A DNA stretch of 64,000 nucleotides from an uncultured Eubacterium sp. (GTDB taxonomy: Bacteria; Bacillota; Clostridia; Lachnospirales; Lachnospiraceae). Made by a program: the position numbers and the translations under genes. The stretch is taken from positions 1 to 64,000 of the forward strand of contig CAMWXD010000006.1 of assembly GCA_947178105.1 (NCBI GenBank), given 5' to 3'. Below, piece by piece: positions 52,417-60,400 of the stretch; the first letter of the stretch is position 1; the number at the start of each line of letters is the position of its first letter. The notes below the pieces were generated by a model. It was given only the letters and a program-made list of their open reading frames with translations, made no database searches and was not told the origin of the DNA.

Positions 52417-53769
52417 ATGAAAGACAAAACAACTGAAATTTTCCGGAATGCCCCTGTGCCAAAGGCAGTTATCAGCAACGTCATCCCATCCATCATCAGT
52501 ATGATTATGGTGCTGATTTATAATCTGGCGGATACGTTTTTTATCGGCCAGACAAAGGACGCCTATATGGTAGCCGCTGTATCTGTCGCAACTCCGGCAT
52601 TCCTGCTGTTTATGGCAGTCGGTATGCTGTTCGGTATCGGCGGCACCTCCCTGATCTCAAGGACACTTGGCGAAGGCAATGCAGACAAAGCAAAAAACGC
52701 TTCTTCGTTCTGCTTCTGGACAGGGCTTTGCATCGGCATTATTGCTATGGCCGTCATTTTTCTCTTTGCTTCGCCAGTCAGCATGGCAATCGGGGCAAGT
52801 GATGATACAGTCGGCTATGCTTCGCAGTACCTGCGTATCGTTTCCACCGCCATCCCGTTTTTGATCGTCAGCAACAGCTTTAGCAATATCATCCGTGCGG
52901 AAGGCAATGCGCAGGTCGCTATGATCGGAATGATCGTCGGCAACTTGATCAATATTATCCTCGACCCTGTGATGATCCTTGGATTTGGCTGGAATGTAGC
53001 TGGAGCTGCGATCGCAACCGTACTCGGCAATGTATTTGCGGCTGGCTATTATATTTATCATCTGCTGTCCAAAAAAGCGATGCTGTCCATCCATCCGAAA
53101 TATTACCTTGCAGGAAACGGCATTGCCGCCGGCGTCTTTGCGATCGGTATTCCGGCATCGTTAAACAGCATCCTAATGAGCCTGTCGAATATTATTGTCA
53201 ACAATATTATGTCCAGCTATGGAGATATGGCAGTCGCAGGGCTCGGTGTCGCGATGAAAGTAAATATGATCGTCGTTATGCTCCTGATTGGGCTTGGCAC
53301 CGGAATCCAGCCGATTTTAGGCTACTGCTTCGGCGCCGGAAACCGGGAACGCTACCTTGCCGTTATGAAATTTTCCATGATACTTGCCTTTGCAATCAGC
53401 GCTGTCATGACCGTCGTCTGCTACTGCGGAGCCGACCCTCTCGTACACGCCTTTTTGGAAGATGCGGACGCATTTACTTACGGCATGTCCTTTGCCCGCA
53501 TCTATATTTATTCCGGCCCGGTCATCGGCATGATGTTTGTATTTGTCAATGCCATACAGTCCACAGGCGCAGCGCTGCCGGCACTGATCCTCTCGATCAG
53601 CCGCCAGGGGCTTATTTACCTCCCGGTTCTGTTCCTGTTCCGCCGTATTTTCAACTCTGCCACAATGCTTGCAGCGGCACAGCCGATTACGGACTACCTG
53701 ACGACAGCACTGGCGATTGTATTATTCATCTTTACTTTTAAGAAATATTTTCCAAAACAGGCGGCATAA
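52417..53769 (+). CDS. MATE-family multidrug efflux transporter
   Basis: 450 residues, 12 membrane helices, Na+- or H+-driven antiporter that expels cationic drugs. Seen: SIISMIMVLIYNLADTFFIG near residue 20, SRTLGEGNADKAKNASSFCF near 80, GNLINIILDPVMI near 176 (NxxxDP), and the second-half repeat SSYGDMAVAGLGVAMKV near 266 with TGIQPILGYCFGAGNRE near 300. It follows its likely repressor. ATG 52417 has AAAGGAG. Confidence 0.93.
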   Translation: MKDKTTEIFRNAPVPKAVISNVIPSIISMIMVLIYNLADTFFIGQTKDAYMVAAVSVATPAFLLFMAVGMLFGIGGTSLISRTLGEGNADKAKNASSFCFWTGLCIGIIAMAVIFLFASPVSMAIGASDDTVGYASQYLRIVSTAIPFLIVSNSFSNIIRAEGNAQVAMIGMIVGNLINIILDPVMILGFGWNVAGAAIATVLGNVFAAGYYIYHLLSKKAMLSIHPKYYLAGNGIAAGVFAIGIPASLNSILMSLSNIIVNNIMSSYGDMAVAGLGVAMKVNMIVVMLLIGLGTGIQPILGYCFGAGNRERYLAVMKFSMILAFAISAVMTVVCYCGADPLVHAFLEDADAFTYGMSFARIYIYSGPVIGMMFVFVNAIQSTGAALPALILSISRQGLIYLPVLFLFRRIFNSATMLAAAQPITDYLTTALAIVLFIFTFKKYFPKQAA

Positions 53770-53791
53770 AACAGCCGAAGCAATATGCCCG

Positions 53792-53838
53792 AAAAAACCC
53801 GATGAACTGTGACCGCTTTGTCACAATTCCATCGGGTT
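53792..53838 (-). terminator. Terminator shared by MATE and ECF genes
   Basis: AACCCGATG (53796-53804) pairs with CATCGGGTT (53830-53838), with inner TGTGAC/GTCACA; a T6 run follows on the minus strand. It serves the convergent genes, best the ECF side. Confidence 0.7.
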
Positions 53839-53855
53839 AGTATTTGCACGCCTGT

Positions 53856-54374
53856 TCAGCTTTTTTGCGCATACCGTTCTGCAAGACGCAATACCGTAAT
53901 GATCGGCACAATCAAAATCCCGCAGAAAAAATTACTGACTCCATGCAGAAAATCCCACGGCAGCCCCGCAGCAATCCACGCAATCATCCCCTTCAGGCTA
54001 AGCCCGAACATCACCGCCTGCACCGGCGCATACAACGTCCCAAATAAAAATCCATGTACCGCACAGACTGCCATATAAACAGCCGGCTGTATAAGCCGCG
54101 GCATTCTCCTTGGCAGCAGCATCACGATCCCCCACAGCACTGTCCATATGTACAAATAGGGAACCCACCATGCCGAAAAGCCTGAAAACAAACCGTTTAA
54201 AAACACATAAATATAAATCGGGTACAGCGCTTTTTTTCGGTACACTACCGTATACGAAATCGTAAAAACTCCAAGCAGATGGATATTCGGCGCAAATTCC
54301 AGAATGATCTTCGAGGCATACATCACCGCCCCAAGCATCGCAAAAACCGTCAGCTCCCTTGTCGTCAGCCTCAT
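53856..54374 (-). CDS. ECF transporter S-component, predicted corrinoid uptake
   Basis: 172 residues with five to six membrane helices (TVFAMLGAVMYASKIIL, YPIYIYVFLNGLFSGFSAWW, MIAWIAAGLPWDFLHGVSNF), the shape of an ECF substrate-binding subunit that borrows a shared EcfAAT module. The substrate is guessed as cobalamin or a relative, because a cobalamin riboswitch heads the operon. The gene overlaps the lipoprotein gene by four bases. The start is MRLTTRELTVF at 54374. Confidence 0.8.
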   Translation of the reverse strand: MRLTTRELTVFAMLGAVMYASKIILEFAPNIHLLGVFTISYTVVYRKKALYPIYIYVFLNGLFSGFSAWWVPYLYIWTVLWGIVMLLPRRMPRLIQPAVYMAVCAVHGFLFGTLYAPVQAVMFGLSLKGMIAWIAAGLPWDFLHGVSNFFCGILIVPIITVLRLAERYAQKS

Positions 54375-54931
54375 GCTTTTTCCATCTTAAACGAATAGCT
54401 GTCCCCTTCCGTAACCTGGGTAGCATCGACGCCTGTCTGCGCATATTCCTCATTGATATAAAATGCCCAGTACATCCCGTCTTTATCATAATCAGCCGTG
54501 ATTCCATTCACCGTCTTTACATAAAGCCCGTACTCACTTTCATCGCCTTCAATCAGCCCAAGCGCAGACAACGCGTCTCCAACCGTTTCTTCGTCCGTAT
54601 GGATTTCAAACTGTGTCTGTACTCCTTCTTTATCCACAACCGTAAAAGAAAAAACCTTGCTGCCTTCCCCGAGCACACCGCCGTCTGCACTGGCATCCGA
54701 TCCGGCTGCGTCAGCGTTTGCTTCCGCGTCTGTCCCGGTTCCGTCAGCGTTTGCTTCCGTATTGCCATCCGGCGCATCTGCATCCGTCTGGACATTCGCT
54801 TGTGTTCCGCCCGCAGCGGAATCTTCTTTTTGAGTACTGCCATTACAGCCAGTTGTAAACAGTGCCATAACCACAATCAGCACGATACAAAGGATGCATG
54901 ACGAAAATTGTTTCCTGCATTTTTTTTGCAT
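54371..54931 (-). CDS. DUF4430-type lipoprotein of a cobalamin-controlled operon
   Basis: 186 residues. Signal peptide and lipobox: MALFTTGCNGS near residue 22-31, Cys 29 the lipidation site. Then a 60-residue Asp/Ala/Gly/Asn-rich linker, and a C-terminal DUF4430-like domain with TVGDALSALGLIEG near 115, TVNGITADYDKDGMYWAFYI and DATQVTEGDSYSFKME. DUF4430 is related to the cobalamin-binding fold of transcobalamin/intrinsic factor, so it may present corrinoid to the ECF S-subunit encoded next. AGGAG precedes ATG 54931. Confidence 0.82.
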   Translation of the reverse strand: MQKKCRKQFSSCILCIVLIVVMALFTTGCNGSTQKEDSAAGGTQANVQTDADAPDGNTEANADGTGTDAEANADAAGSDASADGGVLGEGSKVFSFTVVDKEGVQTQFEIHTDEETVGDALSALGLIEGDESEYGLYVKTVNGITADYDKDGMYWAFYINEEYAQTGVDATQVTEGDSYSFKMEKA

Positions 54932-54994
54932 ATTTTAAATCTCCTTTGTCTTTATTTCCCCTGTCTGCCGGCGCCCGCGGCTTTTTAAGAGGAC

Positions 54995-55230
54995 TGGATC
55001 ACCTGGATATTCCGGCTTGGCACTTTCCCGCAGACCAGCCTTCTCAGATCTCTCCAATGGCTTTTCTCCCAGACTGTGGCATTTTGCCAGGCTGTCCTGT
55101 TTTAGCAGGCACCATAGCTGTCTGTCCAGATCCGCAGTATGTGATTGCTTATTTTGTGCCTTACGGCGACGGGCTCGCACAGGCATCACACCTGTTTCCC
55201 CAGATCATCCGGTATCTATCTTATCCTTTT
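54995..55230 (-). promoter_or_regulatory. Cobalamin riboswitch
   Basis: Reading the minus strand: GGGGAAACAGGTGTGATGCC, then TGTGCGAGCCCGTCGCCGTAA, which follow the conserved core (GGGAA-GGTG-nAA-CC-GC-CCCGC-ACTGT); then GCCATTGGAGAGATCTGAG AAGGC; and the B12 box form AAGCCGGAATATCC (55005-55020). Behind it, pairing of CCAGGTGATCC and the GC-rich CCGCGGGCGCCGGC may form the switching stem before the ribosome site. With vitamin B12 bound, expression of the lipoprotein and ECF genes should stop. The rest of 55231-55345 shows nothing. Confidence 0.88.
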
Positions 55231-55345
55231 GTATCTGTTCCGTCAACTGAAAATTTCAAGCTGTTTATATCTTTTGCTCTGACAAACCGCACCAAACGAC
55301 CCTGTCTTGAATTTCTTGCATTTAGTAAATCAATTTAAGAAACAT

Positions 55346-55678
55346 TTATCGTGAAAGATTCTCAAAATCCTGTAAGTCGTGGTACACTGCGTCTACATAA
55401 ACGATACTATCCTCTATCCGGTAAAGCATAAAATACCTGTGATGTTTAAAGTGGATTGTCCGGTAGCCAAGGCTGCGCAGTTTAGCGTCATCGCACAGTT
55501 TTAAGCTTCCTGCTATGCGTGAAAGCCTTTGTTTGGTATCTTTCATGTCAGACTTCATACTTTGCGCTGCCTGGTCATTTCCTAACTCCTGCTTTAGATA
55601 CCGCAAGATCTGCGTAAGCTGTGCCTTGGCATCGTGTGTTATGACTACTTTATATTCCGAGTTCAAGGCAGATTTCAT
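55346..55678 (-). CDS. RelE/ParE-type toxin (second TA pair)
   Basis: 110 residues. YKVVITHDAKAQLTQILRYL start, then a helix pair and the strands SLGYRTIHFKHHRYFMLYRIE and IVYVDAVYHDLQDFENLSR, with the fold and end pattern of the RelE/ParE superfamily. Overlaps the antitoxin gene by about 29 bases. ATG 55678 follows GGGGG; a TTG one codon earlier is possible. Its target (ribosome or gyrase) cannot be told. Confidence 0.82.
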   Translation of the reverse strand: MKSALNSEYKVVITHDAKAQLTQILRYLKQELGNDQAAQSMKSDMKDTKQRLSRIAGSLKLCDDAKLRSLGYRTIHFKHHRYFMLYRIEDSIVYVDAVYHDLQDFENLSR

Positions 55679-55889
55679 CAACTGCTTCCCCCATCTCCTG
55701 GTATTCTCCTGCTGTAGCCTGTTTTCTGGAATTTTCCAGATCTTTATATATCTCTTGCCTGCTCTTTAACGGGAACGGACAAACAGCACGCCTACTGTTG
55801 AATAATTTCAATGTAAGGCTCTGTATTTCAAGCAAATCAGACTCTGGCAATGTCCTCATCATTGCAACTGTATTCTCCAGAGTACTCAT
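55650..55889 (-). CDS. Antitoxin of the second TA pair
   Basis: 79 residues. MSTLENTVAMMRTLPESDL and IYKDLENSRKQATAGEYQEMGEAVDEICLELGI: a short N-terminal helix region and an acidic C-terminal helix typical of small RelB-like antitoxins. No clear HTH. Follows AAGGAGGAG. The overlap with the toxin implies the usual antitoxin-first coupling. Confidence 0.75.
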   Translation of the reverse strand: MSTLENTVAMMRTLPESDLLEIQSLTLKLFNSRRAVCPFPLKSRQEIYKDLENSRKQATAGEYQEMGEAVDEICLELGI

Positions 55890-55970
55890 GACACTCCTCC
55901 TTATTTATCAATTATATCTTAATCATTATTGTATTTTGGTCTATTATATCATTTTTCCTTCTATAAGTAG

Positions 55971-56007
55971 AAAGAAAAAAGTCCGTGAACCTGATACGCC
56001 CACGGAC
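55971..56007 (-). terminator. Terminator behind tRNA-Leu
   Basis: GTCCGTG (55981-55987) pairs with CACGGAC (56001-56007); TTTTTTCTTTC follows on the minus strand (55971-55980). Ends the tRNA transcript. Confidence 0.8.
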
Positions 56008-56016
56008 AACTCTCTA

Positions 56017-56098
56017 TGCGGAATGAGGGACTTGAACCCTCACGCCTCTCAGCACAAGAACCTAAATCTTGCATGTCTGCCAATTCCATCAATTCCGC
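56017..56098 (-). tRNA. tRNA-Leu (anticodon TAG)
   Basis: 82 bases. Acceptor stem GCGGAAT/ATTCCGC with discriminator A; anticodon stem CAAGA/TCTTG around TTTAGGT, anticodon TAG (reads CTA); a class II variable arm (GCTGAGAGGCG); T arm GAGGG-TTCAAGT-CCCTC. CCA is not encoded. Confidence 0.93.
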
Positions 56099-56183
56099 TT
56101 CACAAATGCTATTATAACGGAATTTGATGTCATTCGCAAGCTATTTTACAAAAAATATGCAAAAAGTTTATCGCAAAAATAGG

Positions 56184-57368
56184 TTATTTGATTTTCACTG
56201 TCTTCACCGTACTCCACGCGCTGTAATAAGTAGCCGCTCCCGCTTTTTTATAACACCGGATACGGACATAATAGGTTTTCTTTCGTGTCAGCTTTGTAAA
56301 TGCCTGGGACGTCTTTTTCACGGATTTCACGTTCTTTGTTACCTTCTGCTTCTTAAAATCAGCAGACCTCGCATACTGAATCTGATATCCGGTTGCTTGT
56401 TTATTCTGCTTCCATGTCACAAGCATCTTCGCTGCTGCTTTGCTGGCTGGAGCTGACAGCGCTGGAGCTGTCAGGCGGCGAATCTTTAATCCTTCTTTGT
56501 CATAAGCGCTGGCTTTTTTGCCGTTATACGCCTTTACGGTATAAGTATACGTCTTGCCGTTTTTGGACTTGACCGATTGATCTGTATAGCTTACCTTTGT
56601 CCTGCCGGTTACTTCCGCAATCCGCCTCCAGCGCCCGCTTGCCGTCTTACGGTATACATAATAACCCACTGCGTTTGATGATTCCGACCATTTAATAGTC
56701 ACTCCTGAGGCTGTATTCTGCACTTTTAACAAACCCGGCATAAAGATCTCCTGTCCAGCCGCAGGCTCTTCGACTGGTGTCTCAGGCTCATCTGGATCTA
56801 CCAGCGGGAACTCTGGATCTTTTGGTTCCTGCGGCTGTTGTCCTCCCGGAGCCGGCAGTCCGGGATTATACACTCCCTGACTGCCGTTTTCCCCAAAAGA
56901 AATCTCCACAAGATTGGACAGATTCAGATCTTCTACTGACGTCCCGCGCACGACCTTCACATCTTTGCACTGCACGATCCCGGCTAAAGCCAAACTGCCG
57001 TCTGCTTTTACCTGAATACTGCCGACGGTCAGAGTATCACCTGTAAACAACGCCTCTGTCCCGGCAATATAAAGATTTGTCTGACTGCGGTTCTGATCGT
57101 AATATGCCTCGTATACCTTTGCCCTGCCGGTTACCTGCTGGTCAAACTGAAAATCAGAAAATGCGCCAGTATCCAGGCTCAGGCTCAACTGCACGGAAGA
57201 AAGCAAATCATATTTTGCATTCGGCAGCTTTAATTTGACAATAAGCGTATTCCCCGACGTCTCCAATATCAGATCATCCTCTTCATTTCCGGCTGCAAAC
57301 GCCTGGAGAGGCAGTATTGTGAGCAGGAGGGAACACACGATGATAATTGCTGTGATCTTTTTTTTCAT
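56184..57368 (-). CDS. Secreted protein with cohesin-like domain and two Fn3 domains
   Basis: 394 residues. Signal peptide (IIIVCSLLLTILPLQAFA). Residues about 28-150 form a beta-rich domain (LIVKLKLPNAKYDLLSSVQL, YIAGTEALFTGDTLTVGSIQVK) with the pattern of cohesin modules. A Pro/Glu linker follows, then two fibronectin type III domains (GVTIKWSESSNAVGYYVYRK near 220; MLVTWKQNKQATGYQIQYAR near 315). The end is Lys-rich without LPxTG. It lies 39 bases behind the dockerin-bearing M60 protease, same strand, so it may dock that enzyme. Cohesin call is inference. Confidence 0.75.
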   Translation of the reverse strand: MKKKITAIIIVCSLLLTILPLQAFAAGNEEDDLILETSGNTLIVKLKLPNAKYDLLSSVQLSLSLDTGAFSDFQFDQQVTGRAKVYEAYYDQNRSQTNLYIAGTEALFTGDTLTVGSIQVKADGSLALAGIVQCKDVKVVRGTSVEDLNLSNLVEISFGENGSQGVYNPGLPAPGGQQPQEPKDPEFPLVDPDEPETPVEEPAAGQEIFMPGLLKVQNTASGVTIKWSESSNAVGYYVYRKTASGRWRRIAEVTGRTKVSYTDQSVKSKNGKTYTYTVKAYNGKKASAYDKEGLKIRRLTAPALSAPASKAAAKMLVTWKQNKQATGYQIQYARSADFKKQKVTKNVKSVKKTSQAFTKLTRKKTYYVRIRCYKKAGAATYYSAWSTVKTVKIK

Positions 57369-57407
57369 TGATTGCTCCTTATATCCTTTTGAACCTTTTC
57401 CATCGTC

Positions 57408-60400
57408 TCAGTTTTGCGGCGGGTTTATATGAATCCGATCCAAATCGCTGATACTCTGCATCTGTTTTAGCTTTAACGGCAATGTGTCGCTGACATACCG
57501 CTGCCCTTCGAGTGTAAACGGATCGTCTACACGATATAATTCCGCCCGGATTTCCTTTCCAGACAGCTCTTTGATTACGCTGTCAAGGTTCTGACCCGGT
57601 TCAATCCAATAGACCCATGTACCTTCTGACACATCCTGTATCTTGCCCGTCTTTGGTACTTCCGCAAAAATAATCTGGCTTGCTGCACCATCGCCGTTTG
57701 TATCCGTACCAAGAATCCGTTTTCCATCCTTATGAAACAGGCTAACCACATTATAGGCAGGATTTCCTTTATAAGAACCGACAAACACCAAAGAGCCTTG
57801 CGGTATTTTCTGGTTATTTCCATACGAAACGTCACTGTCCAGTATCCCAATCGCCGGCTGGTCCTGAAAAGTTCCTTCAAACTCCACATTATCTCCCGAA
57901 ATGCCTCTGACATCCAGCTCCGCAATCGACACCGTTGTCTGGCCCGAGATTACAAGCTTGACTGCCGTCGTCTGATATTTCGCAATATTCTTTTCATCCT
58001 TTTCTTCTGCAAAGTAAACGCCTTTTCCATCTGTGTCATCGTTTCCGGAAAAACTGCCGGCTTTCACCCATGCGCCATTCATATCGCGTACATATAGGTC
58101 ATAACTGCCAATCGCAGCTCCCGTATACTGAAATCCGGTAACCGCATGTGACCGATTGAATTCCAGAATGATTTCCGCCTGGGCTCCTTCTACGTTTGCT
58201 GTAAAGGAGGTTCCTGAATCATTGTCAATCATCTTGCCAAGCTCTTTTTCAAGCGCTCTTCTCGCAAGCTCTTTTTTCGCATCCACACCGCATGGCACAT
58301 CTGCTTCGCCTTCATTGTAAATGCTGCCGTCTGCATCTTCATTTTGTTTTGCATCTGCCTGCGGCACCGAGATTTGATTTGTGCTGATTGTCCAGCCCGC
58401 TTTATCGATAAAATCTTCATGGCAGATCTTGATCGGCGCGAGCGTTTTCTCATCCACAATACACAAATACTTGTCAATCAGCCTTACCTTATAAGTAACG
58501 GCACGGTTATTGATCGTCGACACCGTGTCTGTAAATACCACTTCTTCTTTGCCATTGCCCATTTTAAAGCCGGCAAATTCTTCATCATAGGCTAAGCCGT
58601 TGCTCTTATCCTCTGATACTGTGCACCGTACAATCTCATATCCAAGCACGTCGCCTGCCGTTGCAATTCCTGGTGCTGACAGGCGGATCTCGACCTGATT
58701 GCTTGTCTTATCACTGTTTTTATAATTTCTGCTTGCCGCCAAAGCGTTACTGTTTGCTCCTGAGCCTGTACCGCCGTTTGTCAGACGATAAGCACGCGCT
58801 TCGTCATTCGCATAATAAATCGCCCGTTCTTCTTTCTCAAACTGCTCTGCATACTTGATCGTTCCTTCATCCGGCGTCATACCCCACCGTTCAAAAAACT
58901 CCAACAGATCTTTCTTTGCCGCCGCACAAGCAAGCCGCATCAGGTTCTGGTCGGTATCTCCTGGAAGTGTCAGTGCCACACCGCCTGGCTTTGGCGCCCG
59001 ATCCGGCTTTCTTGCATAGGAATCCACCCTTGCAAAGAACAAGCGATCCAACTGCGTCTGATGGTCGTCGTATGTCTTATAGTTATATCCGTCGTCATAT
59101 GCCAGATGCAACTGCCAGTACATACCGAGCTGTGTAAATACATTGGATGCACGTCCTTTTGTATTGGAAGTCACCTTTCCAAACACCGTGTTCGCAGGAT
59201 TTTCTTCATTATAATATACAAAACGCACACTGCTGTTTGTTTCTTTTGCCTGTGCAAGCACAGAGAAATAATTATTTGTAATCTCTGCAATCGAATAAGC
59301 GCCCTGGTTGATGCAGTGCCCGATCTCATGGGCAATGCCCCAGCCAAAATACTGTCCGCTGACCCAACGCCCGTTTTCATCCTTCTGCACCGGCTTTCCA
59401 CTTACCATACCAGCCGTTGAGCCATATTCGATTCCGATATGGTTGCCGGACGCATACATAAACGCTCCCGCAAACATCCGCTGGTAACGGATATTCTGAT
59501 GCCCTTTTGGAATCTGGTCGATTGCTTCCTTTGCATTTTTGTTCAGCCCCTTATGCTGATAAAACAGATACATCATCTCTTCCATTGCGTTCATGGACTG
59601 TGAAAGCGTCTCTGCATTGCTTTTGCTTCCGCTCAGTACCTGTGCCGCAGGCAGCGACAGCATCATGGTATCCAGCAGGATATCGGTTGCCCCAAGAATA
59701 CAATTCTTTTCATCATATGCTTTGTGTACATTCAGGTTTGCTGACGCCTCATGTACTTCACGGTGTTTTGCCTGCATCTGGCTGACATAGCTTCCCAGAT
59801 CAGCCAGATATTTGCTGATCCGCGCCATCCGCTCTGTCTGATCCGTTACCTGATACAGATCCAGCACCGGTACTTCCACGCCGCCGCTGACACGCACTGC
59901 ATATTCATCCTCAGCGCCGCCGCTGCCGGTATACTGTACGTACAGCGCGCCGCCCAGTTCAAAGTCTCCTGACCAGATCTTTGGAATCACGATGTCGTTT
60001 CTTCCTATTTTAAGAGTCTTGACTACCTGGGACATAGAAGCTGCTTCCGCATGATACTGGGTTGCGACAAGCTGCAAGCTCGTGTTATCTCCGGTACGCT
60101 TGTAGCCATGCCCTACATACACGGTAATTTGTTCTCCGGCAGCGGCTGTGATCCCAAGCGGCTGCCATGCATTCAGCCCGCCGAATCCGCGCCCTACGTC
60201 CTTTGTCGTAATGCCGCTGTGAATATGTACAGGTGTGTTCAGCTTAGAATCCAAAATATCCTCCGCGGTCTTTAACTCCCGCTCCAAAAGATCCCGGTCT
60301 GGATGGTACTCGCCGCTTTCTGCTTCTTTTGTATTGATGCGCACCCGCAGCGCATCGATCGTATCATGCGTCACATCGCTTCTTAATACAGTGTGCAGGT

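Noticed and set aside
55017-55338. Plus-strand small genes in the riboswitch region
   Set aside because: The bases are explained by the conserved cobalamin riboswitch on the minus strand.
56017-56098. tRNA gene as integration site of a mobile island
   Set aside because: No integrase nearby and no repeat of the tRNA 3' end seen in the window.
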